Shown here piece after piece: positions 1 through 8,759 of a DNA stretch of 64,000 nt. The notes beneath the pieces are model-generated. The model worked only from the letters and a program-made list of their open reading frames with translations, did not search any database and had not been told where the DNA came from. The position numbers and the translations under genes were made by a program. Where the stretch lies: positions 20,779-84,778 of the forward strand of contig JBFMBL010000006.1 in assembly GCA_040755195.1 (NCBI GenBank), read 5' to 3'. Numbering within the stretch: position 1 is the stretch's first letter; each line of letters begins with the position of its first letter. The stretch comes from SURF-55 sp040755195. GTDB lineage: Bacteria; Bacillota; Desulfotomaculia; Desulfotomaculales; Ammonificaceae.

Positions 1-26
1 TATGGTAACGTAGGAGTGGACCAAGG

Positions 27-782
27 ATGAATATGCGGATCAAGGTCGAAAACCTGAACCTATACTACCGTGAAGAGCAAGCTCTCAAGGACGTAAACAT
101 CGATATTAAGACAAACGAGATCACCGCCTTGATCGGACCTTCGGGCTGCGGGAAGACTTCTTTTTTGCGGGTGCTCAATCGGATGAACGACTTGATCGAA
201 GGCGCTCGCGTGGAAGGCAGGGTTTTGCTCGATGGGGAGGACATTTACACGCCCCAGGTTGATATTGTGAAGTTGCGAAAACGTGTGGGTATGGTTTTCC
301 AGCGCCCGAACCCCTTTCCGATGTCTATATACGATAACATCGCCTTCGGGCCGCGGATCCACGGCGTTAAGGACAAGCAGCGTCTCGATGAGCTCGTGGA
401 GTCGAGCTTACGGGGTGCGGCGCTGTGGGAGGAGGTGCGCGACCGGCTTTACCGGTCGGCGCTCGGCCTATCCGGCGGTCAGCAACAGCGCGTTTGTATC
501 GCGCGTCTTTTGGCGGTGGAACCCGAGGTGCTGCTTATGGACGAACCGACATCGGCATTGGATCCTGTCTCCACAATGAAAATCGAAGAACTTCTTCACG
601 ACCTCAAGGAGCGATACACCATTGTAATAGTTACCCATAACATGCAGCAGGCGGCACGAGTTTCGGACACCACAGCCTTTTTCCTTTCCGGGGAGCTTAT
701 TGAGTACGGTGAGACAGGAGCCATCTTCACCCGCCCCAAGATCCGAAAAACTGAGGATTACATAACGGGGCGATTCGGTTAG
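27..782 (+). CDS. pstB: Phosphate ABC transporter ATP-binding protein PstB
   Basis: Cytoplasmic ATPase of the high-affinity phosphate importer PstSCAB. The 251-residue product has the expected ABC order: Walker A GPSGCGKT near residue 37, signature LSGGQQQR near 148, Walker B LLMDEPTSALD near 169 and a switch histidine in VTHNMQQA near 206. The length is normal for PstB. The ATG follows a good ribosome binding site (GGAGTGG about 8 bases upstream). The other pst genes presumably lie to the left of the window; phoU follows after about 120 bp, the usual arrangement. PstB is well conserved, so the assignment is firm. Confidence 0.97.
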   Translation: MNMRIKVENLNLYYREEQALKDVNIDIKTNEITALIGPSGCGKTSFLRVLNRMNDLIEGARVEGRVLLDGEDIYTPQVDIVKLRKRVGMVFQRPNPFPMSIYDNIAFGPRIHGVKDKQRLDELVESSLRGAALWEEVRDRLYRSALGLSGGQQQRVCIARLLAVEPEVLLMDEPTSALDPVSTMKIEELLHDLKERYTIVIVTHNMQQAARVSDTTAFFLSGELIEYGETGAIFTRPKIRKTEDYITGRFG

Positions 783-904
783 GGTTAACGCGGTAGCGTA
801 TGATTTTGGCAGGCAACCGGCAGCCATTGCTTTGTTCCCTCTTTTCTGGTAAAATTCAATAAATCTTCTGCAATTTAACTCGTCTTGTGGGGAGTGGTAA
901 TAGA

Positions 905-1576
905 GTGACAAGCCAGCGCGCGACGTTTGAAAAAGAACTGGCCGAATTACAGCGGGATATCCTGCGGATGGGAAGCATGGTCGAGATAGCGGTGTTTAAT
1001 GCGGTACAGGCCATGGTAACTCAGGACGAGGTGCTCGCAAAGCAAGTAATCATGAACGACGACCAGATTGACGCCTTGTGCGAAGACATTGAGAACAGGT
1101 GCGTGCGGCTTATCGCCACCCAGCAGCCGATCGCGCGCGACCTCCGGATCATAACCACCGGGATGAAGATCATTATTAATCTGGAACGCATGGCCGACCA
1201 TGCGGTGGATATAGCCCGCTCCGCCCTTAACCTGATCATCTGTTACAGCGCCACTGTTGCCGGAGTAGCGTTAGAGGGGATTTCACAAATAGGCAGGCTG
1301 GTGCAGCAGATGGTCAAAGAGGGGTTGGACGCTTATGTGGACAACGATGTGGCCAGGGCGCGGACAATGTGCGTTACCGACGACGAGGTAGATCATCTTT
1401 ACAACAAAACGTTTAAGGCTATTCTGGAGCTAATGGAAAAGGAACCGGAAAACATCCGGTGTTATGTTTACCTGCTCCTCGCGTCCTTGCGGCTTGAGCG
1501 GGTAGCGGACAGAGCTACCAACATCGGCGAGGATGTGGTGTACCTCGTTACGGGCGAATGGGAAGAGCTGAACTAG
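905..1576 (+). CDS. phoU: Phosphate signalling protein PhoU
   Basis: Probable negative regulator of Pst and Pho signalling. The 223-residue protein has the two tandem three-helix PhoU domains: the first starts near FEKELAELQRDILRMG, the second near ALEGISQIGRLVQQMV. The metal-binding type motif EDIENRCVRLIATQQP is present in the first repeat, with RVADRATNIGEDVVYLV at the end of the second. The frame is open from a GTG at 887, but I chose GTG 905 because GGGGAG lies about 10 bases upstream and the family normally starts close to this point. It follows pstB and is probably co-expressed with it. Role inferred from family and context. Confidence 0.94.
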   Translation: MTSQRATFEKELAELQRDILRMGSMVEIAVFNAVQAMVTQDEVLAKQVIMNDDQIDALCEDIENRCVRLIATQQPIARDLRIITTGMKIIINLERMADHAVDIARSALNLIICYSATVAGVALEGISQIGRLVQQMVKEGLDAYVDNDVARARTMCVTDDEVDHLYNKTFKAILELMEKEPENIRCYVYLLLASLRLERVADRATNIGEDVVYLVTGEWEELN

Positions 1577-1666
1577 AAGAGTGTTGCATTTCGCATCAGG
1601 CTCCGGTGGGATAAATTTTGTTTCGTTTGCAGGAAATACCACGCTTTCCGGCGAATTACTCCTGAA

Positions 1667-2347
1667 ATGAACCCGTTTGTAGCAGATAATCTTGAGCGGG
1701 TAAAGGTTCAAATCGCTCAAGCGGCGCGGCGTTCCGGGCGGGAGCCCGATTCCATAAAAATTGTGGCGGTTTCCAAAGGGGTCCCGGTGCCTGTGATGCG
1801 AGCCGCGCAGGCTGCGGGGATTTTAATCTTTGGCGAGAATAAAGTTCAAGAATTCGTCCACAAGTACGAGGAGTTCGGACCGGAGGTCGAATGGCATTTT
1901 GTCGGGTATTTACAGCGGAATAAGGTCCGGCACCTCGTTAAAAAAGTGAGGCTGATTCACAGTCTCGACAGGTGGAACCTGGCAATAGAACTCAACCGCC
2001 AGGCGATACAGGAAGATGCCTGTTTTGATACCCTGGTACAGGTTAATATCGCGCGGGAACGATCGAAACACGGCCTCTTGGAGGAAGAACTGAGGGATTT
2101 TCTGGCGGCGGTGATAACCCTGCCTGGTGTCCGAATTCGGGGACTAATGACCATGGCTCCTTTCGTAAATAATCCGGAGGAGGTCCGCCCGGTTTTTCGA
2201 AGGTTGCGGGAACTGGCTGTGGAATACCGGGATATTCCGGGTTTGATGATGGATTTTCTCTCCATGGGAATGACGCAGGATTTCGTGGTTGCGGTAGAAG
2301 AAGGGGCAAATATAGTGCGTATCGGTACTGCAATTTTTAACCCGTGA
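1667..2347 (+). CDS. yggS: YggS-family pyridoxal-phosphate homeostasis protein
   Basis: PLP-binding protein of the YggS/PROSC/YlmE family, thought to help control free PLP and amino acid pools. It has a single alanine-racemase-type TIM barrel and no C-terminal racemase domain. The PLP lysine is K37 in VAVSKG; other family signatures are GENKVQEF and WHFVGYLQRNKV, and LSMGMTQDF near the C-terminus. The 226-residue length is typical. No strong ribosome binding site is visible before the ATG. It begins the ylm-type division cluster (yggS, sepF, proC, yggT, divIVA), where this gene is found in most Gram-positives. Confidence 0.94.
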   Translation: MNPFVADNLERVKVQIAQAARRSGREPDSIKIVAVSKGVPVPVMRAAQAAGILIFGENKVQEFVHKYEEFGPEVEWHFVGYLQRNKVRHLVKKVRLIHSLDRWNLAIELNRQAIQEDACFDTLVQVNIARERSKHGLLEEELRDFLAAVITLPGVRIRGLMTMAPFVNNPEEVRPVFRRLRELAVEYRDIPGLMMDFLSMGMTQDFVVAVEEGANIVRIGTAIFNP

Positions 2348-2369
2348 CAGGAGGGAAAGGGGAAAGGTC

Positions 2370-2789
2370 ATGGCTAAGAAATTGGTGGACAAGGTTCTGG
2401 GGTTCATCGGTTTTGAAGATGAACAGGAGGAAGAACAGGTAGCGGCTGATTCACAGGAGAATTTATTCAGGGCCAAAAAAGGGGCAGTAGTAAGTTTGCA
2501 CTCTCAGCGACAACTCCGGGTCGTGGTCTGCGAACCGCGTTCTTTCGATGATGCGCAGGAGATTGCCGATCACCTGAAAAACCGCCGTCCTGTCGTGGTG
2601 AACCTGGAACGGGTGGAGACGGATCTGGCGCGGCGGGTGGTGGACTTCATCAGCGGCGCGGTCTATGCACTGGGGGGGAACGTCCAGAAGGTCGGGAGCG
2701 GTATTTTTCTATTCGCGCCGAACAACGTGGATATCGCCGCTGAAGCAAAAGAAACAGAGAAGAGCCTTTTTCCCTGGATACGCGGTTAA
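2370..2789 (+). CDS. sepF: Cell division protein SepF
   Basis: FtsZ-associated membrane anchor and ring organiser. The 139-residue protein has the SepF layout: an N-terminal amphipathic stretch (MAKKLVDKVLGFIGF), an acidic linker, then the globular DUF552 domain with the motif RPVVVNLERVETDLARRVVDF and GGNVQKVGSGIFLFAPNNVDI. A strong ribosome binding site (GGAGGGAAAGG) precedes the ATG. It lies 22 bp after yggS. The assignment is firm from domain and neighbourhood. Confidence 0.95.
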   Translation: MAKKLVDKVLGFIGFEDEQEEEQVAADSQENLFRAKKGAVVSLHSQRQLRVVVCEPRSFDDAQEIADHLKNRRPVVVNLERVETDLARRVVDFISGAVYALGGNVQKVGSGIFLFAPNNVDIAAEAKETEKSLFPWIRG

Positions 2790-2818
2790 GGGATTATTAC
2801 AAAAGGGGGCTTGCTTAA

Positions 2819-3643
2819 GTGCTGACCGGACTTAAAGTAGGAATTGTCGGCGGCGGAGCCATGGGAGGGGCACTGACAACAGGCCTTGTGAAAAGCGGGC
2901 GGGTTGTCCCCAACGCGATTACGGTCAGCGACATCGACACCCGGTGTCTTCAGAGGCTTGAGGACGGATTGGGTGTCCGGACGGTACAAGACAACAAGCA
3001 TCTGGTTGCTGAGGCGGATATTATTGTCCTGGCTATTAAACCTAACCTGGTGGTTCCGGTGTTGAAGGATGCCGGGCCGTTTTTGCGTCCGGAAAAGACG
3101 GTGATTTCTATCGCCGCAGGGATTCCCATAAGTGTAATAGAGCAGAATATACCCAGACTGATACCCGTGGTTCGCGTTATGCCGAACACCCCGTGTCTTG
3201 TGGGTGAAGGAGCCAGTGTTTATGCCCTGGGAACCAATGCGGGGCAGAGGGACGCTGCGCGCGCAGAAGCTGTTTTCTCATCTGTAGGGCGGGTGGTGGC
3301 GGCCAAAGAAGCCCTTCTCGACGCCGTCACGGGTTTGAGCGGCAGCGGACCGGCTTTCGTCTATACGGTTATTGAAGCCCTGGCGGACGGCGGGGTGAGG
3401 ATGGGGCTGCCCCGGGAAATGGCGCTTATTCTAGCCGCACAGACTGTTCTCGGCGGAGCCAAGATGGTTCTCGAATCGGGAGAACACCCGGCCACGCTGC
3501 GTGACAGGGTTACAACCCCCGGAGGAACAACGGCGGCCGGTCTTTTTGAACTTGAGGACCGCGGGCTGAGGGCGGCGCTCATCCGCGCTGTCGGCGCGGC
3601 TGCTGCACGCTCGCGGGAACTAAGCTCCGGTAGTATGATATAA
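2819..3643 (+). CDS. proC: Pyrroline-5-carboxylate reductase
   Basis: Catalyses the last step of proline synthesis, reducing 1-pyrroline-5-carboxylate with NAD(P)H. The Rossmann motif GIVGGGAMGGAL is at residues 9-20; the family signatures VRVMPNTPCLVGEGAS, LSGSGPAFVYTVIEALADGG and VTTPGGTTAAGL are all present. Length 274 residues, normal. The start is GTG with AGGGGG about 10 bases upstream. It sits inside the division gene cluster, as is common in Firmicutes. Confidence 0.96.
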   Translation: MLTGLKVGIVGGGAMGGALTTGLVKSGRVVPNAITVSDIDTRCLQRLEDGLGVRTVQDNKHLVAEADIIVLAIKPNLVVPVLKDAGPFLRPEKTVISIAAGIPISVIEQNIPRLIPVVRVMPNTPCLVGEGASVYALGTNAGQRDAARAEAVFSSVGRVVAAKEALLDAVTGLSGSGPAFVYTVIEALADGGVRMGLPREMALILAAQTVLGGAKMVLESGEHPATLRDRVTTPGGTTAAGLFELEDRGLRAALIRAVGAAAARSRELSSGSMI

Positions 3644-3714
3644 TAAATTAGTATGACGGGATAACGGTTTTCCCCGAAACGCCCACACCGTTTTATAAGG
3701 AAAGGTTTTGGGAC

Positions 3715-3987
3715 ATGGCACTGCTTTATAAGCTTGTTGATACGGCCTTTCAGCTTTATATTTGGCTGATAGTTATCCGGGTTGTGCTTTCCTGGATAAA
3801 GCATAATCCCTACCAGCCCGTGATCAGGTTTGTTTACGAGGTCACGGAGCCTTACCTGCGCCTTTTCAGGGGGGTCATCCCGCCGATCGGCATGATCGAC
3901 ATCTCGCCGTTGATTGCTTTTCTGGTCCTGGGGATAGCGCGTGAATTTGTTCTTTGGTTGCTGCGTACGCTATTTTCTTTCTTGTAA
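3715..3987 (+). CDS. yggT: YggT-family membrane protein
   Basis: Small integral membrane protein (90 residues) with two hydrophobic segments, near residues 10-28 and 60-85, and the family signature SWIKHNPYQPVIRFVYEVTEPYLRLFR between them. YggT/YlmG proteins are linked to cell division and envelope organisation, but their exact role is not settled. The ATG follows GGAAAGG with normal spacing. It lies between proC and divIVA, the usual place. Confidence 0.93.
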   Translation: MALLYKLVDTAFQLYIWLIVIRVVLSWIKHNPYQPVIRFVYEVTEPYLRLFRGVIPPIGMIDISPLIAFLVLGIAREFVLWLLRTLFSFL

Positions 3988-3999
3988 GGTGACAAAAAG

Positions 4000-4557
4000 A
4001 TGTTGACGCCGTTTGACGTCCACCGCAAGGAGTTCCAACGTGTCTTCCGGGGTTACAGCGAGCAGGAAGTCGACGAATTTCTGACCAGGGTTGCGGAAGC
4101 CATGGAACGTCTTTACCGCGAAAACGAGCAGTTGCGTGCTTCGGGACAGGCGGCCGGAAAAGCGGCGGGCGTCAGGAGTTTGCCATCGGGTGCAGGACGC
4201 TTCGACGGGCTGGAGCAACCTGCGACCGGCCGGTTGGGCCCGGGGCAGGCCGAAACAAAGGTCCCCGAGCTTCTCAAGGAAATGGATAACATAGCCGGGG
4301 CGGCTCTTGCCGAGATGGCCAGACAGGCGGAGGAAACGGTTCTGCTTACGGAACAACGCATGGCCGACCTGGTGGTGCAAGTCGAGAACAAGACCCGGTA
4401 CGTGCTTGACGAAGCGGAAAAACGTTTAGAAGCTTTGCTCAGCGGTGCGGCGGAACGGTTCCGGCTCCTGCTCAGCGAAAAAGCAGGCAATGAAGATGGT
4501 TGTGGCGCCGGTGGGATCTCAAGTTCCATAAAAAGGACTCGAAAAAAGAGGGCATGA
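4000..4557 (+). CDS. divIVA: DivIVA-domain protein
   Basis: Coiled-coil protein that senses curved membrane and helps position division or sporulation factors. The DivIVA N-terminal motif is clear: LTPFDVHRKEFQRVFRGYSEQEVDEFLTRV is close to the family consensus, followed by a coiled coil at residues 28-45 and a long helical region at about 85-160. The 185-residue length is ordinary for clostridial forms. The last 4 bp overlap the next gene (ATGA), so the two are probably translationally coupled. Confidence 0.92.
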   Translation: MLTPFDVHRKEFQRVFRGYSEQEVDEFLTRVAEAMERLYRENEQLRASGQAAGKAAGVRSLPSGAGRFDGLEQPATGRLGPGQAETKVPELLKEMDNIAGAALAEMARQAEETVLLTEQRMADLVVQVENKTRYVLDEAEKRLEALLSGAAERFRLLLSEKAGNEDGCGAGGISSSIKRTRKKRA

Positions 4558-4886
4558 CCTTAGAGAAGACGGCGGGAAGCCTGCAGGCGTTATTTCGTGA
4601 AGAAAAGGGCGGGGTGGTGTTTCGGGTCCGCGTAACTACGCGGGCGTCCAAGAGCGAAGTAATCGGTTTGTTCGACAACCTCCTGCGGGTGAGGGTTAGC
4701 GCGCCGCCGGTTGAAGGCAAGGCGAACCAGGCGCTTTTAAAGCTTCTAAGCAAGGTTTTTGAAACGCCGGCCAGCCTTTTTGCTATTCTGCACGGCGAGT
4801 CGTCCCGGGAGAAAACCATCCGGATTGATGGGGGCACCGTGGAAGGGGCGGCCAAGTGTGTTCAAAGAGTATTAAAGGATGGGTAG
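4554..4886 (+). CDS. yggU: DUF167 (YggU) family protein
   Basis: 110-residue conserved protein of the DUF167/YggU family. The characteristic stretch VRVTTRASKSEVIGLFDNLLRVRVSAPPVEGKANQALLKLLSKVF is recognisable in pieces: VTTRASKSE, RVSAPPVEGKAN and SSREKTIRIDG. The biochemical function is unknown. An upstream in-frame ATG at 4500 exists, but ATG 4554 overlaps the divIVA stop codon, follows an AAGAGGG ribosome binding site, and gives the family-standard length, so I used it. Confidence 0.9.
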   Translation: MTLEKTAGSLQALFREEKGGVVFRVRVTTRASKSEVIGLFDNLLRVRVSAPPVEGKANQALLKLLSKVFETPASLFAILHGESSREKTIRIDGGTVEGAAKCVQRVLKDG

Positions 4887-4972
4887 CCGCCGAAGCGGTC
4901 GGGAAGATGTGCGGTTCAACAGAATGGGTATATAATTAGGGTTTAATTTATTTTTTGCAAATATATACTAAA

Positions 4973-5376
4973 TCGATGAACGGGAGAGTAGGCGGTTTGT
5001 CGAAGTCTCAAGCGAACCCGGAAAGGTGGGAGCCGGGTGACCGGGACCGCCGAAGATCACCCGGGAGATTCCGGGCTGAACGGAAACCGGAGGCAAGAAG
5101 TCAGAATTCGAGACAGGGATCATAAGTGACTTCCTGTAATAGAAACTCCGGCGTCGGATTGCCGACGTTATAGCTAATTAAGTTCGGACGGTTTGCCGCC
5201 GTTATCGGCAACAAGAGCATCCGGCACTCAAAAATTTTAAGACGTATGGAATGCAAGAAATGGGCTTTAAGTGCTTGTGAACCTATATTCCCTCTGCGTC
5301 AAATTGAGTGTCGGGTAATTAGGGTGGTACCACGGGAAAAACCTCTCGTCCCTTGCGGCGAGGGGTTTATTTTACA
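4973..5376 (+). promoter_or_regulatory. T-box riboswitch (isoleucine) controlling ileS
   Basis: Leader RNA that reads uncharged tRNA-Ile and prevents termination. Stem I landmarks are present: an AGTA bulge near 4987, the distal loop pair around 5019-5036 (GGTGGGAGCC), and the specifier loop GAAG-ATC-ACC with the Ile codon ATC at 5056-5058. The 14-base T-box core AGGGTGGTACCACG is at 5321-5334, followed by the competing terminator hairpin (about 5338-5374, CCTCTCG pairing with CGAGGGG) and a T-rich run. Transcriptional-type control is implied. Confidence 0.95.
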
Positions 5377-5394
5377 AACGCCAGGTTTAAAACC

Positions 5395-5575
5395 TTCGCC
5401 TTTAGGCGAATAGCTTTAGCAGCCGTTTTCCTTATACCTCCCCCGTTTGAAAACGGGGGTATTCTCCAAAAGGTATTCTCTTTCAATCACCCCCGCTTAA
5501 AAGCGGGGGCTTGCCGCCGAAGCTTGCTTTAGGCGACTTTCAGTCGCAACGTAACCCACCAGCTTTAGCTGGTGG
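5395..5575 (+). repeat. Cluster of five perfect hairpins (IS200/IS605-end-like MITE candidate)
   Basis: Between the T-box terminator and ileS lie five short perfect palindromes in 180 bp: 5395-5410, 5440-5459 (CCCCCGTT arm), 5490-5509 (CCCCCGCTT arm), 5533-5547 and 5556-5575 (CCACCAGCT arm). No coding sequence spans them. Closely spaced imperfect-free hairpins of this sort are typical of ends of IS200/IS605-type elements and their non-autonomous derivatives. That identity is inference from structure only. Confidence 0.5.
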
Positions 5576-5632
5576 TCGTTGAGTAATGTTATAGGAGTGA
5601 CGGAGGCCACGAAAAACGAGCCGGTCATTTTA

Positions 5633-5740
5633 AGGAGTTGGAGGCCGGAGGTCGCCGGTTGGATTATTCCAGGAATTCACCCCGCGAATTCCAATAAAAA
5701 TCCAACCTCCAACCTCTCACCTCTCACTTCTCAAACGGCC
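5633..5740. repeat. Heptamer-type repeat tract with inverted arms
   Basis: The stretch before the ileS ribosome binding site has a G-rich left arm (GGAGGCCGGAGG, GTTGGATT) and a C-rich right arm with 7-base period (CCTCCAA, CCTCTCA, CCTCTCA, CTTCTCA). The arms are inverted relative to each other and enclose an AATTC...GAATTC palindrome. It belongs to the same class as the tracts near 23.9 kb and in the polA start region. Confidence 0.6.
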
Positions 5741-5758
5741 TCCCCGAGGAGGAAAAGG

Positions 5759-8554
5759 ATGGACTGGAGCAAGACGCTGAACCTGCCTAAGACAGATTTT
5801 CCAATGCGGGCAAATCTGCCCCAGAGGGAGCCTGAGATTCAGGAGTATTGGGGGAAAATCAACCTTTACGGCCTTGTCAGGAAAAAGGCCGCGGGGCGGC
5901 CGAAGTTTATTCTGCACGACGGCCCGCCTTACGCCAACGGGCAGATTCATTTGGGGCACGCCCTCAACAAGGTCCTGAAAGACATCATCGTCAAGTACCA
6001 CTCGATGAGCGGCTTTGACGCGCCGTATGTACCCGGTTGGGATACGCACGGTCTGCCGATAGAGCAGCAGGCGATAAAAACCCTTGGGATCAACCGTCAC
6101 GCGATGAATCCGGTGGAGTTCCGGCGGCATTGCCGGGAGTATGCTCTGAAGTTCGTAGCTATCCAGCGGAAGGAGTTCGAGCGCCTCGGGGTCCGGGGCG
6201 ATTGGCAGAACCCTTACCTTACGCTCGTGCCGGAGTACGAGGCAAGACAGATAGAGGTTTTCGGGGAGATGGCCGAAAAGGGCTATATTTACAAGGGCCT
6301 CAGGCCGGTGTATTGGTGTGCGACCTGCGAAACAGCGCTGGCCGATGCCGAGGTGGAGTATGCCGAACAGGAATCTCCTTCGATTTACGTCCGGTTTAAA
6401 GTCGTTGACGGGAAAGGGTTGCTGCCGGCGGAGACTTGTTTTGTAATCTGGACCACCACACCATGGACGCTCCCGGCGAATGTAGCCATATGCCTGCACC
6501 CGGACTTTGTCTATTCGGTTGTGCGGTCAAACGGGGTGGGCTACGTGGTGGCCAAGGAGTTGCTGGATCCTTTTTTGAAGGTCCTCGGGAGTGAGCAGTA
6601 CACAGTTGAGGCCGAATTTGCGGGGCGGGAGCTGGAAGGAGTGCTTTGCCGCCATCCCTTTGTCGACCGGGATTCCCTGGTCGTTCTCGGCGATTATGTT
6701 TCTTTGGAACAGGGTACCGGTTGCGTCCACAACGCTCCCGGTCACGGCGAAGAGGACTTCATCACCTGTAAAAAGTACGGACTGCCCGTTTTGTCTCCCA
6801 TCGACGGGCGCGGTTATTTTACCGCGGAAGGCGGTCAGTTCGCGGGTCTGTTTTACAAGAAGGCGGACGCTGCGGTCATCGACGAGTTGCGGGAACGCGA
6901 AGCCCTCCTCTCCGATAGCAGGGTCCTGCACCAGTACCCTCATTGTTGGCGGTGCAAGAAGCCGGTCTTCTTCCGGGCGACGGAGCAGTGGTTCGCCTCC
7001 ATCGACGGCTTCAGGGAAGCGGCGCTTCAATCGATCCGCCGGGTCAAGTGGATCCCGGCCTGGGGCGAGGAGCGAATCTACAATATGGTGGCGACACGGG
7101 GCGACTGGTGCATTTCCCGGCAACGCCTCTGGGGGGTGCCGCTGACCATTTTTTACTGTGGGAAGTGCGGCAAGGAGATTATCAATAACGAAACGATCGA
7201 ACATGTAAAATCACTCTTCCGGAAACACGGTTCGGATATCTGGTACAGCGCTCCGGCACAGGAACTGCTTCCGCCGGGATTTGTGTGCCCCGCCTGCGGT
7301 TGTAGCGAGTTTACCAAAGAGGACGATATCATGGACGTCTGGTTTGATTCCGGTTCCAGCCACTGGGCGGTGTTACGCCAACCGTCACCCTGGCCGGAGC
7401 AGGATTGGCCGGCGGACCTTTACCTGGAAGGAAGCGATCAGCACAGGGGCTGGTTCAATTCATCGCTTTCCACGGCGGTGGCGGTCACCGGCCAGCCGCC
7501 GTACAAAGCAGTTCTGACGCATGGTTTTCTGGTGGATGAACAGGGGCGCAAGATGTCCAAGTCACTCGGCAACGTTGTTGACCCGCTGAAGGTTATCCAG
7601 CAGTTGGGCGCCGATATCCTGCGCCTTTGGGTATGCTCGGCCGACTACCGGGGTGACCTGGCGGCTTCGGACAGCATTCTAAAGCAAATTGCCGAGGCCT
7701 ACCGCAAGATACGGAACACCTTCCGCTTTCTTCTGGGGAACCTGTACGATTTCCCGCAGGAGGGCGCGGTGCCTTACGATGAGCTTCCCGAGATCGACCG
7801 TTTCGCTCTCATGCGGCTTGAACGGCTGAAACGGCGTGTGCTGAACGCCTACAGGGAGTTCGAGTTTCATGTGGTCCAGCACGCGATTCATTCTTTTTGC
7901 GTTGTAGACCTGAGCGCCTTCTACCTGAATGTGCTGAAAGACAGGCTTTACTGCGAGCTGCCGGACTCGACAAAGCGGCGCGCCGCCCAGACGGTTCTCC
8001 GTGAGGTGCTGGACACGCTTTTGCGTCTGCTGACTCCCGTTTTGGCCTTCACCTCCGAAGAAATCTGGCGTTACGTGCCGGTCCCGGGGGATAAGGCCGT
8101 GAGTGTGCAGTTGCTTGACATGCCTTCCTTGAAGGACGAGTACCTCGAAGACGAAGCGCTCGAAGCGCGCTGGGAGCGGTTGCTCCGGGTGCGGGACGTT
8201 GTCCTTGAAGCTCTCGAGCAGGCACGCCAGGGCAAGGTTATCGGGGACTCACTGGAGGCGGCGGTGGAGGTTTACGCCGCCGGGGAGGCGCACGGGTTTT
8301 TTAAGGAAAATGCCGGCGCCCTCAGGACGATAAGCATTGTTTCCCGGCTGGAGGTAGCGCGTTCAGGGGAGCCTGCTCCGGACGGGAGTTTCGGCCAGGG
8401 TGAGTTTTCGGTGCTGGTCAGGCGGGCGCCCGGAGCAAAATGCGCCCGGTGCTGGGTTTACAGCGAAACGGTGGGGCAGAATACCGGCCAGCCCGAACTC
8501 TGCTCACGCTGCGCGGAAGTCATAACTTCCAACCCCGTTGAAGCGAATGGTTAA
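5759..8554 (+). CDS. ileS: Isoleucyl-tRNA synthetase
   Basis: Charges tRNA-Ile. The class I signatures are present: HIGH-type HLGH near residue 64 and KMSKS at 598-602. The editing (CP1) domain contains WTTTPWTLPANVA, and the C-terminus carries a zinc-finger (CARCWVY and CSRCAEV), a feature of this family branch. Length from ATG 5759 is 931 residues, the usual size. The frame is open from 5579, but the upstream part translates the repeat tract; ATG 5759 has a GAGGAGG ribosome binding site and matches the normal N-terminus (MDWSKTLNLPKTDFPMRANL). Expression is controlled by the upstream T-box. Confidence 0.97.
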   Translation: MDWSKTLNLPKTDFPMRANLPQREPEIQEYWGKINLYGLVRKKAAGRPKFILHDGPPYANGQIHLGHALNKVLKDIIVKYHSMSGFDAPYVPGWDTHGLPIEQQAIKTLGINRHAMNPVEFRRHCREYALKFVAIQRKEFERLGVRGDWQNPYLTLVPEYEARQIEVFGEMAEKGYIYKGLRPVYWCATCETALADAEVEYAEQESPSIYVRFKVVDGKGLLPAETCFVIWTTTPWTLPANVAICLHPDFVYSVVRSNGVGYVVAKELLDPFLKVLGSEQYTVEAEFAGRELEGVLCRHPFVDRDSLVVLGDYVSLEQGTGCVHNAPGHGEEDFITCKKYGLPVLSPIDGRGYFTAEGGQFAGLFYKKADAAVIDELREREALLSDSRVLHQYPHCWRCKKPVFFRATEQWFASIDGFREAALQSIRRVKWIPAWGEERIYNMVATRGDWCISRQRLWGVPLTIFYCGKCGKEIINNETIEHVKSLFRKHGSDIWYSAPAQELLPPGFVCPACGCSEFTKEDDIMDVWFDSGSSHWAVLRQPSPWPEQDWPADLYLEGSDQHRGWFNSSLSTAVAVTGQPPYKAVLTHGFLVDEQGRKMSKSLGNVVDPLKVIQQLGADILRLWVCSADYRGDLAASDSILKQIAEAYRKIRNTFRFLLGNLYDFPQEGAVPYDELPEIDRFALMRLERLKRRVLNAYREFEFHVVQHAIHSFCVVDLSAFYLNVLKDRLYCELPDSTKRRAAQTVLREVLDTLLRLLTPVLAFTSEEIWRYVPVPGDKAVSVQLLDMPSLKDEYLEDEALEARWERLLRVRDVVLEALEQARQGKVIGDSLEAAVEVYAAGEAHGFFKENAGALRTISIVSRLEVARSGEPAPDGSFGQGEFSVLVRRAPGAKCARCWVYSETVGQNTGQPELCSRCAEVITSNPVEANG

Positions 8555-8660
8555 TGCTGCGGGTACCAACGGTTCAACGTCATAGCTTATGGAATAAAGA
8601 CTAAAGGTTCCCGTTGTGTTGGGGCCTGCATATCCTATACGCTGACGAACACATAAAAAA

Positions 8661-8694
8661 CAGGCGCCGTGGAAATTCACGACGCCTTTTTGTT
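8661..8694 (+). terminator. Rho-independent terminator after ileS
   Basis: Hairpin with GGCG-CGTG arm pairing with CACG-CGCC around a GAAATT loop, followed by TTTTTGTTTT. It lies about 110 bp after the ileS stop and before the convergent XRE gene. Confidence 0.8.
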
Positions 8695-8759
8695 TTAAAG
8701 GATGCTTGACCATTCCACCAGGATGACGACTGAAGGTACTGCGGGGGGCGGTTATCACT

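Noticed and set aside
5579..5758. 60-residue N-terminal extension of IleS
   Set aside because: It translates hairpin and repeat sequence; a strong ribosome binding site and the family start lie at 5759.
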